NCBI GenBank assembly: GCA_003554865.1
Contig: PWHJ01000088.1
Location: 1-64,000 of the forward strand
Direction of reading: 5' to 3'
Source: Bacteroidota bacterium
GTDB lineage: Bacteria; Bacteroidota; Bacteroidia; Bacteroidales; PUMT01
Length of the DNA stretch: 64,000 nucleotides
Shown here one piece after another: positions 31,876-40,819 of this stretch. The stretch's first letter is position 1, and every line of letters starts with the position of its first letter. The position numbers were made by a program, and so were the translations under genes. Under the pieces are notes generated by a model, which was not told the origin of the DNA, searched no databases, and was given only the letters and a program-made list of their open reading frames with translations.

Positions 31876-31969
31876 TCGCTGCCCGGTAATCAAGCTCAGT
31901 TAAAATCTGATTCAAAGAGAGTTTGCCCTGCGTACATTTACACAGTAAAAAGCAATAAATGAATTTACC

Positions 31970-32371
31970 ATGAGTCAATACCGGGAAACCTTAATAGAAA
32001 AAGCCGAAAAAAACATCCTTGTTGTGGATTCTTCACAGACAAATCTTGTGCTGCTTGAGGCGATTTTGTCAACGGAGCACTATTTTGTTAAAACAGCATG
32101 TTCCAGGAGAACAGCCTTGAAAATAATGTTGAGGTGGAAACCGGATATGATAATTATTGATCTTCTGATGCCTGGGTTGAATGAGGGATTGCAATTTTTT
32201 AACCTCATAAAGAAGGATGATAACCACAATAAAGCAAAGATTGTGATAGTCTCAGCCCTGAGAGATCCCGGGATAATTAACAAGGTTGTGTCTGAAGGTG
32301 CAGCCGCATATATATTCAAGCCTGTTGATATGGAAAAGGTTATTGAAAAGGTAAATAAAATTATTGGTTAA
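31970..32371 (+). CDS. response regulator with altered acidic pocket
   Basis: The 133-residue receiver keeps the phospho-accepting Asp64 (MIIIDLLMPGLNEG), the switch Ser in VIVSALRDP and Lys117 in YIFKPVDM. The conserved N-terminal acidic pair is altered: VVDSSQTN, with Ser21 in place of the second Asp that helps bind magnesium. Phosphorylation may be weak. It is closely related to the receiver at 16161 (DSSQTNLVLLEAIL against DDSETNLVLLEAVL). It is the first gene of the second chemosensory operon, 14 bases before the coiled-coil protein. Confidence 0.8.
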   Translation: MSQYRETLIEKAEKNILVVDSSQTNLVLLEAILSTEHYFVKTACSRRTALKIMLRWKPDMIIIDLLMPGLNEGLQFFNLIKKDDNHNKAKIVIVSALRDPGIINKVVSEGAAAYIFKPVDMEKVIEKVNKIIG

Positions 32372-32385
32372 AAACATAACTTGCT

Positions 32386-34212
32386 ATGCCTCAAAAACCT
32401 GATAAATCTGCTTACACAATTACAAGTGCCTGTTCTTTCGAAAAGGTAATTGCAATCTTTTCTGAAATTGATAAAAAGATCGTTTCACTTCATGAATGCT
32501 CCTCTCAAGATTTTCTGGGACTAAACAGGCAGTTCAGGGATTTTTACTCTGAATCAAAAACCATATCCGACAACGCACAGAAGGTGCTGGATCTTATTAC
32601 AAAGGATAAAGCCCTTGAGGCTCTCAGGAATCTGCAATTACTGAAGGAGGAGTTAAAAAGCCAGATCGGCAAGGTGGAGCTGTTTCTTACCAATACCGGA
32701 AATATAATATATAATACAATCTCCGGTATTGAGAGAATTTTATTTGCATTGCGAAATCTTCGCCAGAACCTGGTTACGGTAAAATACCTTATAACCAGCA
32801 TTAAATTTGAGGCTTCGTGTGAAAGCAAGTATTACGGGGGAGGAGAAGCTGATATTTCCGGTTTGTTTTCTAAAACCGAAGAGGTAATAAAGGAGATACA
32901 CAAATATGAGAATGTTTTTATTGATATTAAGCAAGCCTTGCTGAGCAACCAGAAAAAGGTTACTGTTCTGTACGAGGAGAATTGTTTTGGGCTTGATCAA
33001 AGCTTCAAAAAGATAACCAACAAGATAAAAAAGCTTGTTGATATGAGGCAAAGTGCCTTAAAGGCAATACCAAGGCTGAAAACACTCACTGAGGAGAGTC
33101 GCCGGAATGTAAGCCAGATAATAACCAACCTGCAATACCATGATATTATAAAACAGAAGATTGATCACATTCAGCTTACCCACCGTAATATAGTAGAGGA
33201 GCTGGACAGTCTTCGCGATAATGCCGAAGATGAGGCCATGAGACATGATCATGCCAAATTTTTCCTCAAAATAAGGGATATTGCCGGGTTGCAGGCTGCC
33301 CAGCTTATTCATGCAAACAAATCATACCAGAATGCTATCAGGGAGATCACCTCAAGCCTGAGGGAAACCGGCGAAAATATGGCCGGTATTTCTCAGTTGT
33401 GCAATCAGTTTGCCTCACAACCCGAATTATTTGAAATACTTCATGAAAGTGACCTGCAGCTTCAGCTCAGGGATCTGAGCGGGAAGGTTGACACCGACAA
33501 GGACTATATAGAGGAATTGTCGCAATCAACTTTCCTTGCAATAGAAAAAATGATGGAGATCAAGCGTAATGGCTCATCATTTGAGAAGTCCTGCAAGGAA
33601 CTCACCAAAGAAATAACTGCTGTAATAAATCACTTCAGAGCTGATAAAGACAATGCAAATGAGAACAGCATTAAACAGATTGGGATACTGACCGAGGAAT
33701 CTGAGAGAATTAATTCTGCCATAATAGAGGGAATAGACAAAGAAAGCAGGAACCTTTCTTCACTTAATAAATCTCAGTCTTCCTTTATTGCGGGCAGGAG
33801 CGGATATCTTGATAAACTGTACAATACAACTGCCGACCTGTTGGGGGCCAGAAGCAAAACTCTTACCGAGCAGTTAAACGCATTGATGGACAATATCAGG
33901 GAGGGTTCAAATATAACTGAGTCAATCAGAACCAGCATTGACAAGGTCAGGTATTATGACTATTTCGAAAAGGTGATAGAGGAAATTATTTCAGAGCTAA
34001 ATGACCTGAATTATAAGCTTAAAACCTCAGATTCAGGCAATCAGCCTTCAAGCAAGGAAGAGAACCTTGGATACCTAAAAGGTCAGTACACGATGGAAAG
34101 TGAACATAAGATCCACGAGAGTTACTCCAAATCAGATCATGTATGTGAAAAGTCATATGCAGCAAATGAAGAGGACTCCGTCCAGGATGATGATAATCTC
34201 GAGCTTTTCTGA
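32386..34212 (+). CDS. long coiled-coil protein with CheZ-like motif
   Basis: The 608-residue cytoplasmic protein is nearly all helix with heptad repeats and no membrane segment. Around residues 248-262 it has NLQYHDIIKQKIDHI, in which Asp253 and Gln257 match the D-x-x-x-Q pair that CheZ uses to hydrolyse phospho-CheY. A second such helix near residue 525 (VRYYDYFEKVIEEI) has Asp but Glu/Lys at the Gln place. The C-terminus is acidic (SVQDDDNLELF). CheZ ends in a CheY-binding helix, which would fit. I infer a CheY-phosphatase or a scaffold; direct family match is not claimed. Confidence 0.6.
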   Translation: MPQKPDKSAYTITSACSFEKVIAIFSEIDKKIVSLHECSSQDFLGLNRQFRDFYSESKTISDNAQKVLDLITKDKALEALRNLQLLKEELKSQIGKVELFLTNTGNIIYNTISGIERILFALRNLRQNLVTVKYLITSIKFEASCESKYYGGGEADISGLFSKTEEVIKEIHKYENVFIDIKQALLSNQKKVTVLYEENCFGLDQSFKKITNKIKKLVDMRQSALKAIPRLKTLTEESRRNVSQIITNLQYHDIIKQKIDHIQLTHRNIVEELDSLRDNAEDEAMRHDHAKFFLKIRDIAGLQAAQLIHANKSYQNAIREITSSLRETGENMAGISQLCNQFASQPELFEILHESDLQLQLRDLSGKVDTDKDYIEELSQSTFLAIEKMMEIKRNGSSFEKSCKELTKEITAVINHFRADKDNANENSIKQIGILTEESERINSAIIEGIDKESRNLSSLNKSQSSFIAGRSGYLDKLYNTTADLLGARSKTLTEQLNALMDNIREGSNITESIRTSIDKVRYYDYFEKVIEEIISELNDLNYKLKTSDSGNQPSSKEENLGYLKGQYTMESEHKIHESYSKSDHVCEKSYAANEEDSVQDDDNLELF

Positions 34213-34239
34213 GAATACAAATTCAACATATAACAAGAT

Positions 34240-34545
34240 ATGAGCAGTAGTGAAAAAATGCAGGAATTAAAATTATTGAGTGCCACCGGTGAGTTTAATC
34301 ACCAAAAAGCCCGTGAATTTCTCGATCCGCTAATATCGGCACTGAATGAGGGAACCCCTGTTGAAATAAATCTTACACAAATAGGGTCGGTTGATCTAAC
34401 ATCGCTGCAGTTGCTGGTTGCTGCCCGCAGATCATTTCAAAATGCCGGTCTCCCTTTTCATTTAAAGTTCGGGTGTAGTGAGGAGGTCTTTTCACTTATC
34501 ACCAATTGCGGGCTGGCAGAGAAGACAGGAGCAAAATCAATGTAA
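34240..34545 (+). CDS. STAS-domain protein
   Basis: The 101-residue product is a single STAS domain (LKLLSATGEFNHQKAREFLDPLI, VEINLTQIGSVDLTSLQLLVAARR), the fold of anti-sigma-factor antagonists such as SpoIIAA. The VDLTSLQLL loop carries possible phospho-accepting Thr/Ser next to the Asp. Proteins of this type switch partners according to phosphorylation, so it may be another output of the cluster. It lies 27 bases after the coiled-coil gene and 17 bases before cheY. Confidence 0.8.
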   Translation: MSSSEKMQELKLLSATGEFNHQKAREFLDPLISALNEGTPVEINLTQIGSVDLTSLQLLVAARRSFQNAGLPFHLKFGCSEEVFSLITNCGLAEKTGAKSM

Positions 34546-34562
34546 TAATCAATATAAAGACT

Positions 34563-34928
34563 ATGGAAAAAACAATTTTGATCGTAGATGATTCCGAGAG
34601 TATTCGGGAGGTTGTAAGCTTCACGCTCGAGAGTGAGGGATTTAAAGTTCTTGTGGGAGTCGATGGCAAAGACGCCCTTAAGTTTCTGAATGGCAACAGT
34701 ATAGACCTGATAATTACCGATCTTCATATGCCCGTGATGAACGGAATAGAGCTTATAAGGGAGGTTAGAGGAATGGAGGCCTACTCCCGGGTTCCGATAT
34801 TATTTCTTACAACAGAATCACAAACGGCAAAGAAAAACGAAGCAAAGGAGGCTGGTGCAACCGGCTGGATAATCAAACCTTTTGTCCCGGCCAAACTTAT
34901 TTCTGCAATAAATAAAGTTATGAGATGA
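34563..34928 (+). CDS. cheY: chemotaxis response regulator CheY
   Basis: CheY is phosphorylated by CheA and carries the signal to the output. The 121-residue product is a canonical receiver: ILIVDDSESIREVVSF (acidic pair), LIITDLHMPVMNGIEL (phospho-Asp), ILFLTTE (switch Thr) and GWIIKPFVPAKLI (Lys). I start at the ATG 34563 (MEKTILIV). It overlaps cheA by four bases (ATGA). No FliM or other flagellar target is in the window. Confidence 0.93.
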   Translation: MEKTILIVDDSESIREVVSFTLESEGFKVLVGVDGKDALKFLNGNSIDLIITDLHMPVMNGIELIREVRGMEAYSRVPILFLTTESQTAKKNEAKEAGATGWIIKPFVPAKLISAINKVMR

Positions 34929-36997
34929 GATCAATGGAAAACTTTCAGGGTGGATTTATTGAAGAGGCGACAGACAATATAAATGATCTGGAAAGCGCCT
35001 TGCTTCTGTTGGAAGAAGATCCCGCTAACAGCGAACTAATCGAGAGGGTTTTCAGGGCCATGCATTCGCTTAAAGGTGGCGGTGCAATGTTTGGCTTTGA
35101 TGAGCTAAGTGATTTTACCCATCACATGGAGAGTGTCTATGACCTGGTAAGAGAAGGGAAACTGGAGGTTACAAGGGATCTGCTCAATATTACCCTGGAT
35201 TCTGTTGACCTGATGAAAAAGCTCCTGGTGGTGGAAGATGAGCGGCCGGAGGAGATTTCCGTTGAGCACAGCAAACTTGTCTCCGGCATAAAAGGGTTCC
35301 TGGTGGATGCTGAGGAGAATGCCCCCCGGGGGCAGGTATATGAAAGCGCGGGCTCTAATCCCGATTCCGGCGGAACTGTTATTATCACTTATTTGATCAA
35401 TTTCGTCCCGGACAAGGATATTATGAAGAACGGGACAAATCCGCTGTACCTGATTGATGAGCTGAACTCGCTTGGAAAAACCATGGTGATTGCCAATACA
35501 TGCAACATCCCGGAGCTTGAAAAATTTGATACATCAAAATGTTACATAAGCTGGAGGGTGTTTTTGTCAACTTCAGAGGATAAAAATGCTATATCAGATG
35601 TATTTATGTTTGTGGAAGATGATTGCATGCTTGAGATACACAAACTTGGAGCATCTGATCTGCTTGATGATGAAAGGTTTGTCCGTAAAATTGAGGAGTG
35701 CCGTGAAAGTGATTCTGAAATTGAAATTAACAGTATAAAAGATTTTGCAAAGAGCATTAAAGAGGAAGGCAATGATAAGAAATCACGGCAAATTAAAAGG
35801 AAGGTTGCCAACGGCAGGGAGAATACCATCTCATCAATAAGGGTTTCGTCCGATAAGATTGACCAGCTGATGAATTTGGTAAGTGAGCTTGTCATAACCC
35901 AGGCTAGTTTAAGCCTTTATACTGAAAATTCTAACAATGCGGATCTGCAGCCGATTGCCGAAAGTGTTCAGAAGCTGACACGTCAGTTGCGTGATAATGC
36001 TTTTTCTATCAGCCTTATTCCCCTTGAGAGCATGATGACAAGGTTTCAGCGCCTTGTAAGGGATCTGAGTGATGAGCTTGGCAAAGAGATCAACTTCAGC
36101 GCTAAGGGAACCGAAACCGAGCTTGACAAGACTATTATCGAGAGTCTTACAGATCCGTTGCTTCATATAATCAGAAATGCCATTGACCATGGTATTGAAT
36201 CGCCGGATGAACGCAAAAACAAAGGTAAACCGGCTAACGGTGAGATAGTGCTGAAAGCCTTTTATTCCGGTGCCAATGTGATTATAGAGGTTTCCGACGA
36301 CGGAGCCGGTATTGACCCCGAAAAAATCAGGAAGAAAGCAATAGAGAGGCAGCTCATAACACCTGATTCTGCTCTTAATGATAAGGAGTTGGTTAACCTT
36401 TTGTTTTTGCCAGGTTTTTCCACAGCAGAGAGTGTTACCGATTTATCCGGTCGGGGTGTTGGAATGGATGTGGTTAAGCGGAAAATATCTTCGATCAGGG
36501 GTGAAGTAGATATAGAATCCTCACCCGGCAAAGGAACTGTTGTCACTGTGAAGCTTCCACTTACATTGTCAATTATTGACGGGCTATTGGTAAAGATAGC
36601 AGGCAGCCAGTATGTGATCCCCCTTTCGGTGGTAGACAAAATATTTGCTGTTGAACATGAGACGATTGCTCGTGCTTCTAATAACCTCGTGGTACTCGAC
36701 GGGGAGCAGTTGCCTTTTTATTACCTGCGCGAAGAATTCGGGCTTGACGGCAAACCGCCTGCCAGAGAGGAGATGGTTGTTGTGGAGTATGAAAATGTGC
36801 GCATCGGTTTGGCAACAGACAGTGTTGTCGGGGAACATCAGGCAGTGCTTAAACCCCTGGGAAAATTCTACAGAGAGCAGGAGATCGTATCGGGCGGCAC
36901 TATCCTTGGTGACGGGAGCATTGCTCTTGTGCTTGATACAAACAAGATTATAAACCAATTTTCAAATAACAACAAAATTAAGGAGGTAATCTCATGA
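34925..36997 (+). CDS. cheA: chemotaxis histidine kinase CheA
   Basis: CheA phosphorylates CheY and CheB in response to receptor state. The 690-residue product has an Hpt (P1) domain with phospho-His47 in FRAMHSLKGGGAMFGF, a spacer domain (roughly 125-265) that may bind response regulators, a dimerisation region (SDKIDQLMNLVSELVITQ), an HATPase domain with HIIRNAIDHGIESPDER, VSDDGAGIDPEKI and SGRGVGMDVVKRKI, and a C-terminal CheW-like domain (DGLLVKIAGSQYVIPLSVVD). It is complete. Neighbours cheY and cheW overlap it at both ends. Confidence 0.95.
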   Translation: MRSMENFQGGFIEEATDNINDLESALLLLEEDPANSELIERVFRAMHSLKGGGAMFGFDELSDFTHHMESVYDLVREGKLEVTRDLLNITLDSVDLMKKLLVVEDERPEEISVEHSKLVSGIKGFLVDAEENAPRGQVYESAGSNPDSGGTVIITYLINFVPDKDIMKNGTNPLYLIDELNSLGKTMVIANTCNIPELEKFDTSKCYISWRVFLSTSEDKNAISDVFMFVEDDCMLEIHKLGASDLLDDERFVRKIEECRESDSEIEINSIKDFAKSIKEEGNDKKSRQIKRKVANGRENTISSIRVSSDKIDQLMNLVSELVITQASLSLYTENSNNADLQPIAESVQKLTRQLRDNAFSISLIPLESMMTRFQRLVRDLSDELGKEINFSAKGTETELDKTIIESLTDPLLHIIRNAIDHGIESPDERKNKGKPANGEIVLKAFYSGANVIIEVSDDGAGIDPEKIRKKAIERQLITPDSALNDKELVNLLFLPGFSTAESVTDLSGRGVGMDVVKRKISSIRGEVDIESSPGKGTVVTVKLPLTLSIIDGLLVKIAGSQYVIPLSVVDKIFAVEHETIARASNNLVVLDGEQLPFYYLREEFGLDGKPPAREEMVVVEYENVRIGLATDSVVGEHQAVLKPLGKFYREQEIVSGGTILGDGSIALVLDTNKIINQFSNNNKIKEVIS
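36980..36987 (+). promoter_or_regulatory. strong ribosome binding site for cheW
   Basis: AAGGAGGT lies six bases before the cheW ATG, a perfect complement of the 16S anti-Shine-Dalgarno core. Most genes in this window, and in Bacteroidota in general, lack such a site. Confidence 0.75.
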
Positions 36998-37533
36998 GTG
37001 AAAAAAAATTAGATCAAATCAACTCTTATCTCTCTTTTAATCTTGGAGAGGGGACTTTCGCGGCAAATGTCTCGAAAGTTCTGAACATTCTTGAGATGAC
37101 AGAGATCACCAAGGTCCCCAGGGCACCCGAATATATGAAAGGTGTGATCAACCTGCGGGGCTCTGTGCTTCCTGTTGTCGATACAAGGATTAAGTTCAAT
37201 ATGTCGCCCACGGAATACACCAGTAACACCTGTATCCTTGTAATGGAGGTAGATGTTGAGGGGGAGCGGGTTCAGGTTGGTGGACTGGTTGATGAGGTGC
37301 AGGCCGTACTTGAAATTGAAAAGGAGGATATTCTTCCCCCGCCCAATATCGGCAGCAAGTACAGGTCAGAATTTATCTCGGGAATGGCAAAGATAGATGA
37401 AAAGTTTATTATGCTGCTGAACATGGACAGTGTTTTCTCATCTGATGATGTGGCCAGTATCAGGGAGTCTGCCGGGCGCAGTAATCTGCAGGCTGAAACG
37501 GCTGTTAAAAATGAAAAAGAGAGGCAATCATAG
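36994..37533 (+). CDS. cheW: chemotaxis coupling protein CheW
   Basis: CheW couples receptors to CheA in the signalling array. The 179-residue protein has the CheW fold: YLSFNLGEGTFAANVSKVLNILEMTEITKVPRAP, the conserved YMKGVINLRGSVLPVVD and a C-terminal half with VGGLVDEVQAVLEIEKEDI and MAKIDEKFIMLLNMD. A 20-residue tail (GRSNLQAETAVKNEKERQS) extends beyond the fold. The ATG overlaps the cheA stop by four bases and is preceded by the strongest Shine-Dalgarno sequence of the window. Confidence 0.95.
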   Translation: MSEKKLDQINSYLSFNLGEGTFAANVSKVLNILEMTEITKVPRAPEYMKGVINLRGSVLPVVDTRIKFNMSPTEYTSNTCILVMEVDVEGERVQVGGLVDEVQAVLEIEKEDILPPPNIGSKYRSEFISGMAKIDEKFIMLLNMDSVFSSDDVASIRESAGRSNLQAETAVKNEKERQS

Positions 37534-37559
37534 CTCTTATAATCAAATAAATAAATAAT

Positions 37560-37565
37560 GGAGGG
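37560..37565 (+). promoter_or_regulatory. strong ribosome binding site for the chemoreceptor gene
   Basis: GGAGGG lies six bases before the ATG at 37572. With the cheW site this is the second clear Shine-Dalgarno sequence within 600 bases. Confidence 0.6.
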
Positions 37566-37571
37566 ATTTTT

Positions 37572-39680
37572 ATGAAATTCAACGATTTAAAAATTGGAAC
37601 AAAAATTATGTCGGGTTATGCAATTGTTGCTCTAATAGCAATAGCCATCGGCGTAATAGGTCTCTACAGCCTTCGAAATGTAGGAAACTATTTTTATCAG
37701 GTGTCTGACGTAAGGATGCCCAGTGTACAATACCTGCTTGAGATGGAGTCAGCAATGGAAGACTTGGATGGTTCTTTCCGTTCCCTGCTTAACCCGAACC
37801 TTTCGTCTGAAGATAAAGCTAACGAGATCAGGGCTATAGCAGAAGCAAGAGAGCGTTATAACAGGGCTATGGAAGATTTTGCCCCGCTTGAACAGACCGA
37901 GGAGGAAGAAATACTCTATAACCGGTTTCTTGATGCACTGGAGGAATGGAGAATGGCAAATGAGGAATTCGACAGATTATTTCAGGAGCTGGAGGAGATA
38001 GATATTTTCTATCCCATGCAGTTCCTGGCAAATCTTAACCAATTTGAGAGTGATCATTATGAATTGCAGGTGCAGATGGCCAATGCAATCCAGACAGGCC
38101 AGCTTTTCGAAGGGGGTGAGGACCCCACTGCCTGTAACCTGGGACAGTGGGTGCCTACCTTTGAAACTGACAATCCTGATGTAAACAATGCGATTGAAGG
38201 TATGCAGGATTATCATGATGATTTCCATCATGCAGTGCATGAGGCCAAGGACTACCTTGGTGCCGGCAACCATAATGCTGCAAGGGATGTTTATATGAAT
38301 AGAATGATACCTGCCGCGGAGGGTGTCTTCGGGTATTTCGAAATTCTTATTAATGAGGCTGAAAATGCAGTTGAATTATTTGAAGAGATGGAAAACCAGA
38401 ATATAAATATTGCTGAACAGGCAAAGAATGAATGTCTTGACCTGCTTGATCAGTTGATAGCTCTTAATATAGGTGTTGCAAATGAAGCAGTTGAAGCAGG
38501 TGATGAGACCATTGCCGGCAGCAACTTAATTGTAGCAACGGTTATTATAATCGGAATAATCATTGCTGTAATTCTTGGCATTTTTATTACAAGAGCCATT
38601 ACCAGCGGGCTTTTCAGGGGAGTCAATCTGGCCGAGAATATTGCGGATGGTAAATTGAATGTGGAAATAGACAAAGAACTGGTTGAACAAAAGGATGAGG
38701 TTGGCCAGCTGAGCAGGTCGCTTCAGCGGATGACAGAAAAGCTGAAGAGTGTAATAGGCGATATAATGAGTGGAGCCGATAATATAGGCAGTGCAAGCAC
38801 AGAGATGAGCTCCTCATCCCAGCAGATGTCACAGGGAGCCACCGAACAGGCTTCTTCGGCCGAAGAGGTATCCTCATCAATGGAAGAGATGGTTTCCAAT
38901 ATTCAACAGAATACAGATAATGCACAGCAGACTGAAAAAATTGCCCAGAATGTATCCAGCGGGATACAGAAGGTTGGCTCGTCGGCGCAGGAAAGCCTTG
39001 AATCGATTAGAAACATTGCAGATAAAATTAGTGTGATCAATGATATTGCATTCCAGACCAACATACTGGCCCTTAACGCGGCAGTGGAAGCCGCACGGGC
39101 GGGCGAGCACGGCCGTGGGTTTGCGGTTGTAGCTTCAGAGGTGCGTAAACTGGCTGAGAAAAGCAAGGTGGCTGCCGATGAGATAGTAGCCCTGGCAACA
39201 AGCAGTGTCGATGTTACAGAGGAGGCTGGCAAGCTTATGAATGAACTTATACCGGATATTGAGAAAACCGCCAAACTGGTGCAGGAAATATCAGCTGCCA
39301 GCATGGAGCAGAATTCCGGAGCTGATCAGATAAATAATGCGGTTCAGCAGCTTAATCAGGTTATTCAGCAAAATGCTGCCGTTTCAGAGGAGATGGCAAC
39401 AAGTTCCGAGGAGTTGTCCGGTCAGGCAGAACAGCTTAAGGAAACAGTATCATATTTTACTGTTGATGATACCAGGGTTAACAAAAAATCATCATTTGTC
39501 AAAGCTCCCCAAAAGCAGGCAGCAGCCTTTCAGCCGGAACAAAAGAAGGAAATATCGGTTGAGGATGCAGATGCGGCTCAGAAAAAGGGGACAACTTCAG
39601 TTCCCCAGGCAGAAAAAAAGGGGGTTGATCTGAATATGGGCAGTGAATCTGTAAGTGACAATGATTATGAAAAATATTGA
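37572..39680 (+). CDS. methyl-accepting chemotaxis protein with CZB-like extracytoplasmic segment
   Basis: The 702-residue receptor has a first membrane helix at about 14-33, an extracytoplasmic four-helix-type region, a second helix at about 318-342, HAMP, and a signalling hairpin whose tip is [20 protein letters not shown] and [20 protein letters not shown]. Within the ligand region, residues 184-225 read [15 protein letters not shown] and [12 protein letters not shown], the C-x-x-G-x-W plus His pattern of CZB zinc-binding domains, which usually occur in the cytoplasm. The tail ([12 protein letters not shown]) lacks the CheR-binding pentapeptide. It is the only receptor of the cluster. Confidence 0.93.
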   Translation: MKFNDLKIGTKIMSGYAIVALIAIAIGVIGLYSLRNVGNYFYQVSDVRMPSVQYLLEMESAMEDLDGSFRSLLNPNLSSEDKANEIRAIAEARERYNRAMEDFAPLEQTEEEEILYNRFLDALEEWRMANEEFDRLFQELEEIDIFYPMQFLANLNQFESDHYELQVQMANAIQTGQLFEGGEDPTACNLGQWVPTFETDNPDVNNAIEGMQDYHDDFHHAVHEAKDYLGAGNHNAARDVYMNRMIPAAEGVFGYFEILINEAENAVELFEEMENQNINIAEQAKNECLDLLDQLIALNIGVANEAVEAGDETIAGSNLIVATVIIIGIIIAVILGIFITRAITSGLFRGVNLAENIADGKLNVEIDKELVEQKDEVGQLSRSLQRMTEKLKSVIGDIMSGADNIGSASTEMSSSSQQMSQGATEQASSAEEVSSSMEEMVSNIQQNTDNAQQTEKIAQNVSSGIQKVGSSAQESLESIRNIADKISVINDIAFQTNILALNAAVEAARAGEHGRGFAVVASEVRKLAEKSKVAADEIVALATSSVDVTEEAGKLMNELIPDIEKTAKLVQEISAASMEQNSGADQINNAVQQLNQVIQQNAAVSEEMATSSEELSGQAEQLKETVSYFTVDDTRVNKKSSFVKAPQKQAAAFQPEQKKEISVEDADAAQKKGTTSVPQAEKKGVDLNMGSESVSDNDYEKY

Positions 39681-39703
39681 AAATTTGCCTGCCGATAGTT
39701 TGA

Positions 39704-39735
39704 AATACCCGGGAGTTTTACTCCCGGGTATTTTA
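39704..39735 (+). terminator. rho-independent terminator after the chemoreceptor gene
   Basis: AATACCCGGGAGT (39704-39716) pairs perfectly with ACTCCCGGGTATT (39720-39732) around TTT, followed by TTTAA. The 13-bp stem is the strongest hairpin in the window and would end the cheY-cheA-cheW-receptor transcript, leaving the following cheR to its own promoter. Confidence 0.85.
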
Positions 39736-39802
39736 ACCGCTTTTGCAGCAGTTTTTAGTTGAGTTTTAATTTAAAACAAGGATAGGATATTTTTTTAAAC
39801 TA

Positions 39803-40660
39803 ATGATTGATCCTGACATTAGCGAAATTTACAAAGCCCGGATGTCGGAAGAGGAGTTTGAGAGACTCAGTACATTCATCTACAGGGAAACCGGCATAAA
39901 AATGCCGCCTGTTAAGATTACAATGTTGCAGAGCCGGTTGCAGAAAAGGCTCAGGCATTTAAAGATAAGGACATTCGGTGAGTATATAGATTATGTTTTT
40001 GGCCAGAATGGTGCAGATGCAGAGATAATTCACATGCTGGATGTGGTAAGTACTAATAAGACTGACTTTTTCAGGGAGCCCGTTCATTTTGAATTTCTTG
40101 CAGAAAATATATTGCCTGAGGTGATTCAAAGGACCGCTGACAGGCCTCTTAAAATTTGGAGTGCAGGATGTTCCAGCGGTGAGGAAGCATTCACTATAGC
40201 CATTACCATTAGTGAATTTATTGAGGAGCACAGGGAAAACATAGATTATAAGATACTTGGCACCGATATTTCCACAGATATATTGCAAAAGGCAGTTGAT
40301 GGAGTTTACAAGGAAGAGAGGATTGCCAACATACCTATGAATATTAAGAGAAAATATTTTTTGAAAAGCAAAAACCCGAAAAACAAAACTGTAAGGGTTG
40401 TCCCCAAACTTAGACAGAAAGTTTCCTGGCAAAGGCTCAACTTCATGGAATCAAACTATGATATAAAAGACTCATATGATATTATTTTCTGCAGGAATGT
40501 GCTTATATATTTTGAGAGGTTAACACAGGAGAATGTTATTAATAAGCTTTGCACTCACCTGAGGCCGGGAGGCTTTTTCTTTCTTGGCCATTCTGAGTCA
40601 ATTATGGGCATGAATGTTCCTGTTAAAATTTTGAAGCCTACAATATATCGCAAAATGTAA
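39803..40660 (+). CDS. cheR: chemotaxis methyltransferase CheR (canonical copy)
   Basis: This CheR is canonical: an N-terminal helical domain (EEFERLSTFIYRETGIKMPPVK, MLQSRLQKRLRHLKIRTFGEYIDYV), TNKTDFFREPVHFEFL, the SAM loop IWSAGCSSGEEAFTIAI, ILGTDISTDILQKA, IIFCRNVLIYFERLTQ and LRPGGFFFLGHSESI. It methylates receptor glutamates, most likely on the receptor at 37572. With the CheR at 16852 and the degenerate one at 17857 there are three CheR-type genes in the cluster. Confidence 0.95.
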   Translation: MIDPDISEIYKARMSEEEFERLSTFIYRETGIKMPPVKITMLQSRLQKRLRHLKIRTFGEYIDYVFGQNGADAEIIHMLDVVSTNKTDFFREPVHFEFLAENILPEVIQRTADRPLKIWSAGCSSGEEAFTIAITISEFIEEHRENIDYKILGTDISTDILQKAVDGVYKEERIANIPMNIKRKYFLKSKNPKNKTVRVVPKLRQKVSWQRLNFMESNYDIKDSYDIIFCRNVLIYFERLTQENVINKLCTHLRPGGFFFLGHSESIMGMNVPVKILKPTIYRKM

Positions 40661-40689
40661 ATAAGACAAGTAAACTTTAAAAAAAGAAA

Positions 40690-40788
40690 ATGGCAGATCA
40701 AGCTTTATTAAAAAGATACAGATGGTGGATCACAATCAAACAGGAAAAGAGCTGGTGTGGTCATCCTTGCATGTATCTGCAGCCATGA
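40690..40788 (+). CDS. possible 32-residue ORF
   Basis: Between cheR and the kinase-like gene an ATG opens a 32-codon frame (MADQALLKRYRWWITIKQ...), ending at 40788. The DNA near 40738-40770 (AACAGGAAAAGAGCTG, GTCATCCTTGCATG) resembles 29334-29362 (GACAGGAAGAAGCTG, TTCATCCCTGCGCC), just upstream of repeat copy A, so this may be part of the dispersed repeat rather than a gene. Confidence 0.2.
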   Translation: MADQALLKRYRWWITIKQEKSWCGHPCMYLQP

Positions 40789-40819
40789 GGGGTCTGTCGT
40801 TAATTAAAACCCTGAAATT

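Larger units (their letters stand above)
31614..31940. repeat. three and a half tandem repeats of about 105 bp
   Basis: TTATACAT starts units at 31614, 31720 and 31824, with a partial unit (TACATTTA) near 31933. Periods are 106 and 104. Each unit has ATACAT(N)TAAAA, then an imperfect GGTGAT..ATCA palindrome, then a diverged tail (for example CAATCAGGCTCAG and TAATCAAGCTCAG in units 2 and 3). The array fills the gap between the divergent Crp/Fnr gene and the 31970 operon. Confidence 0.8.

Noticed and set aside
31614-31940. The tandem repeats looked at first like a CRISPR array
   Set aside because: Units are about 105 bp, diverged from each other, without separate spacers and with no cas genes nearby; Fnr-like sites explain the conserved core.
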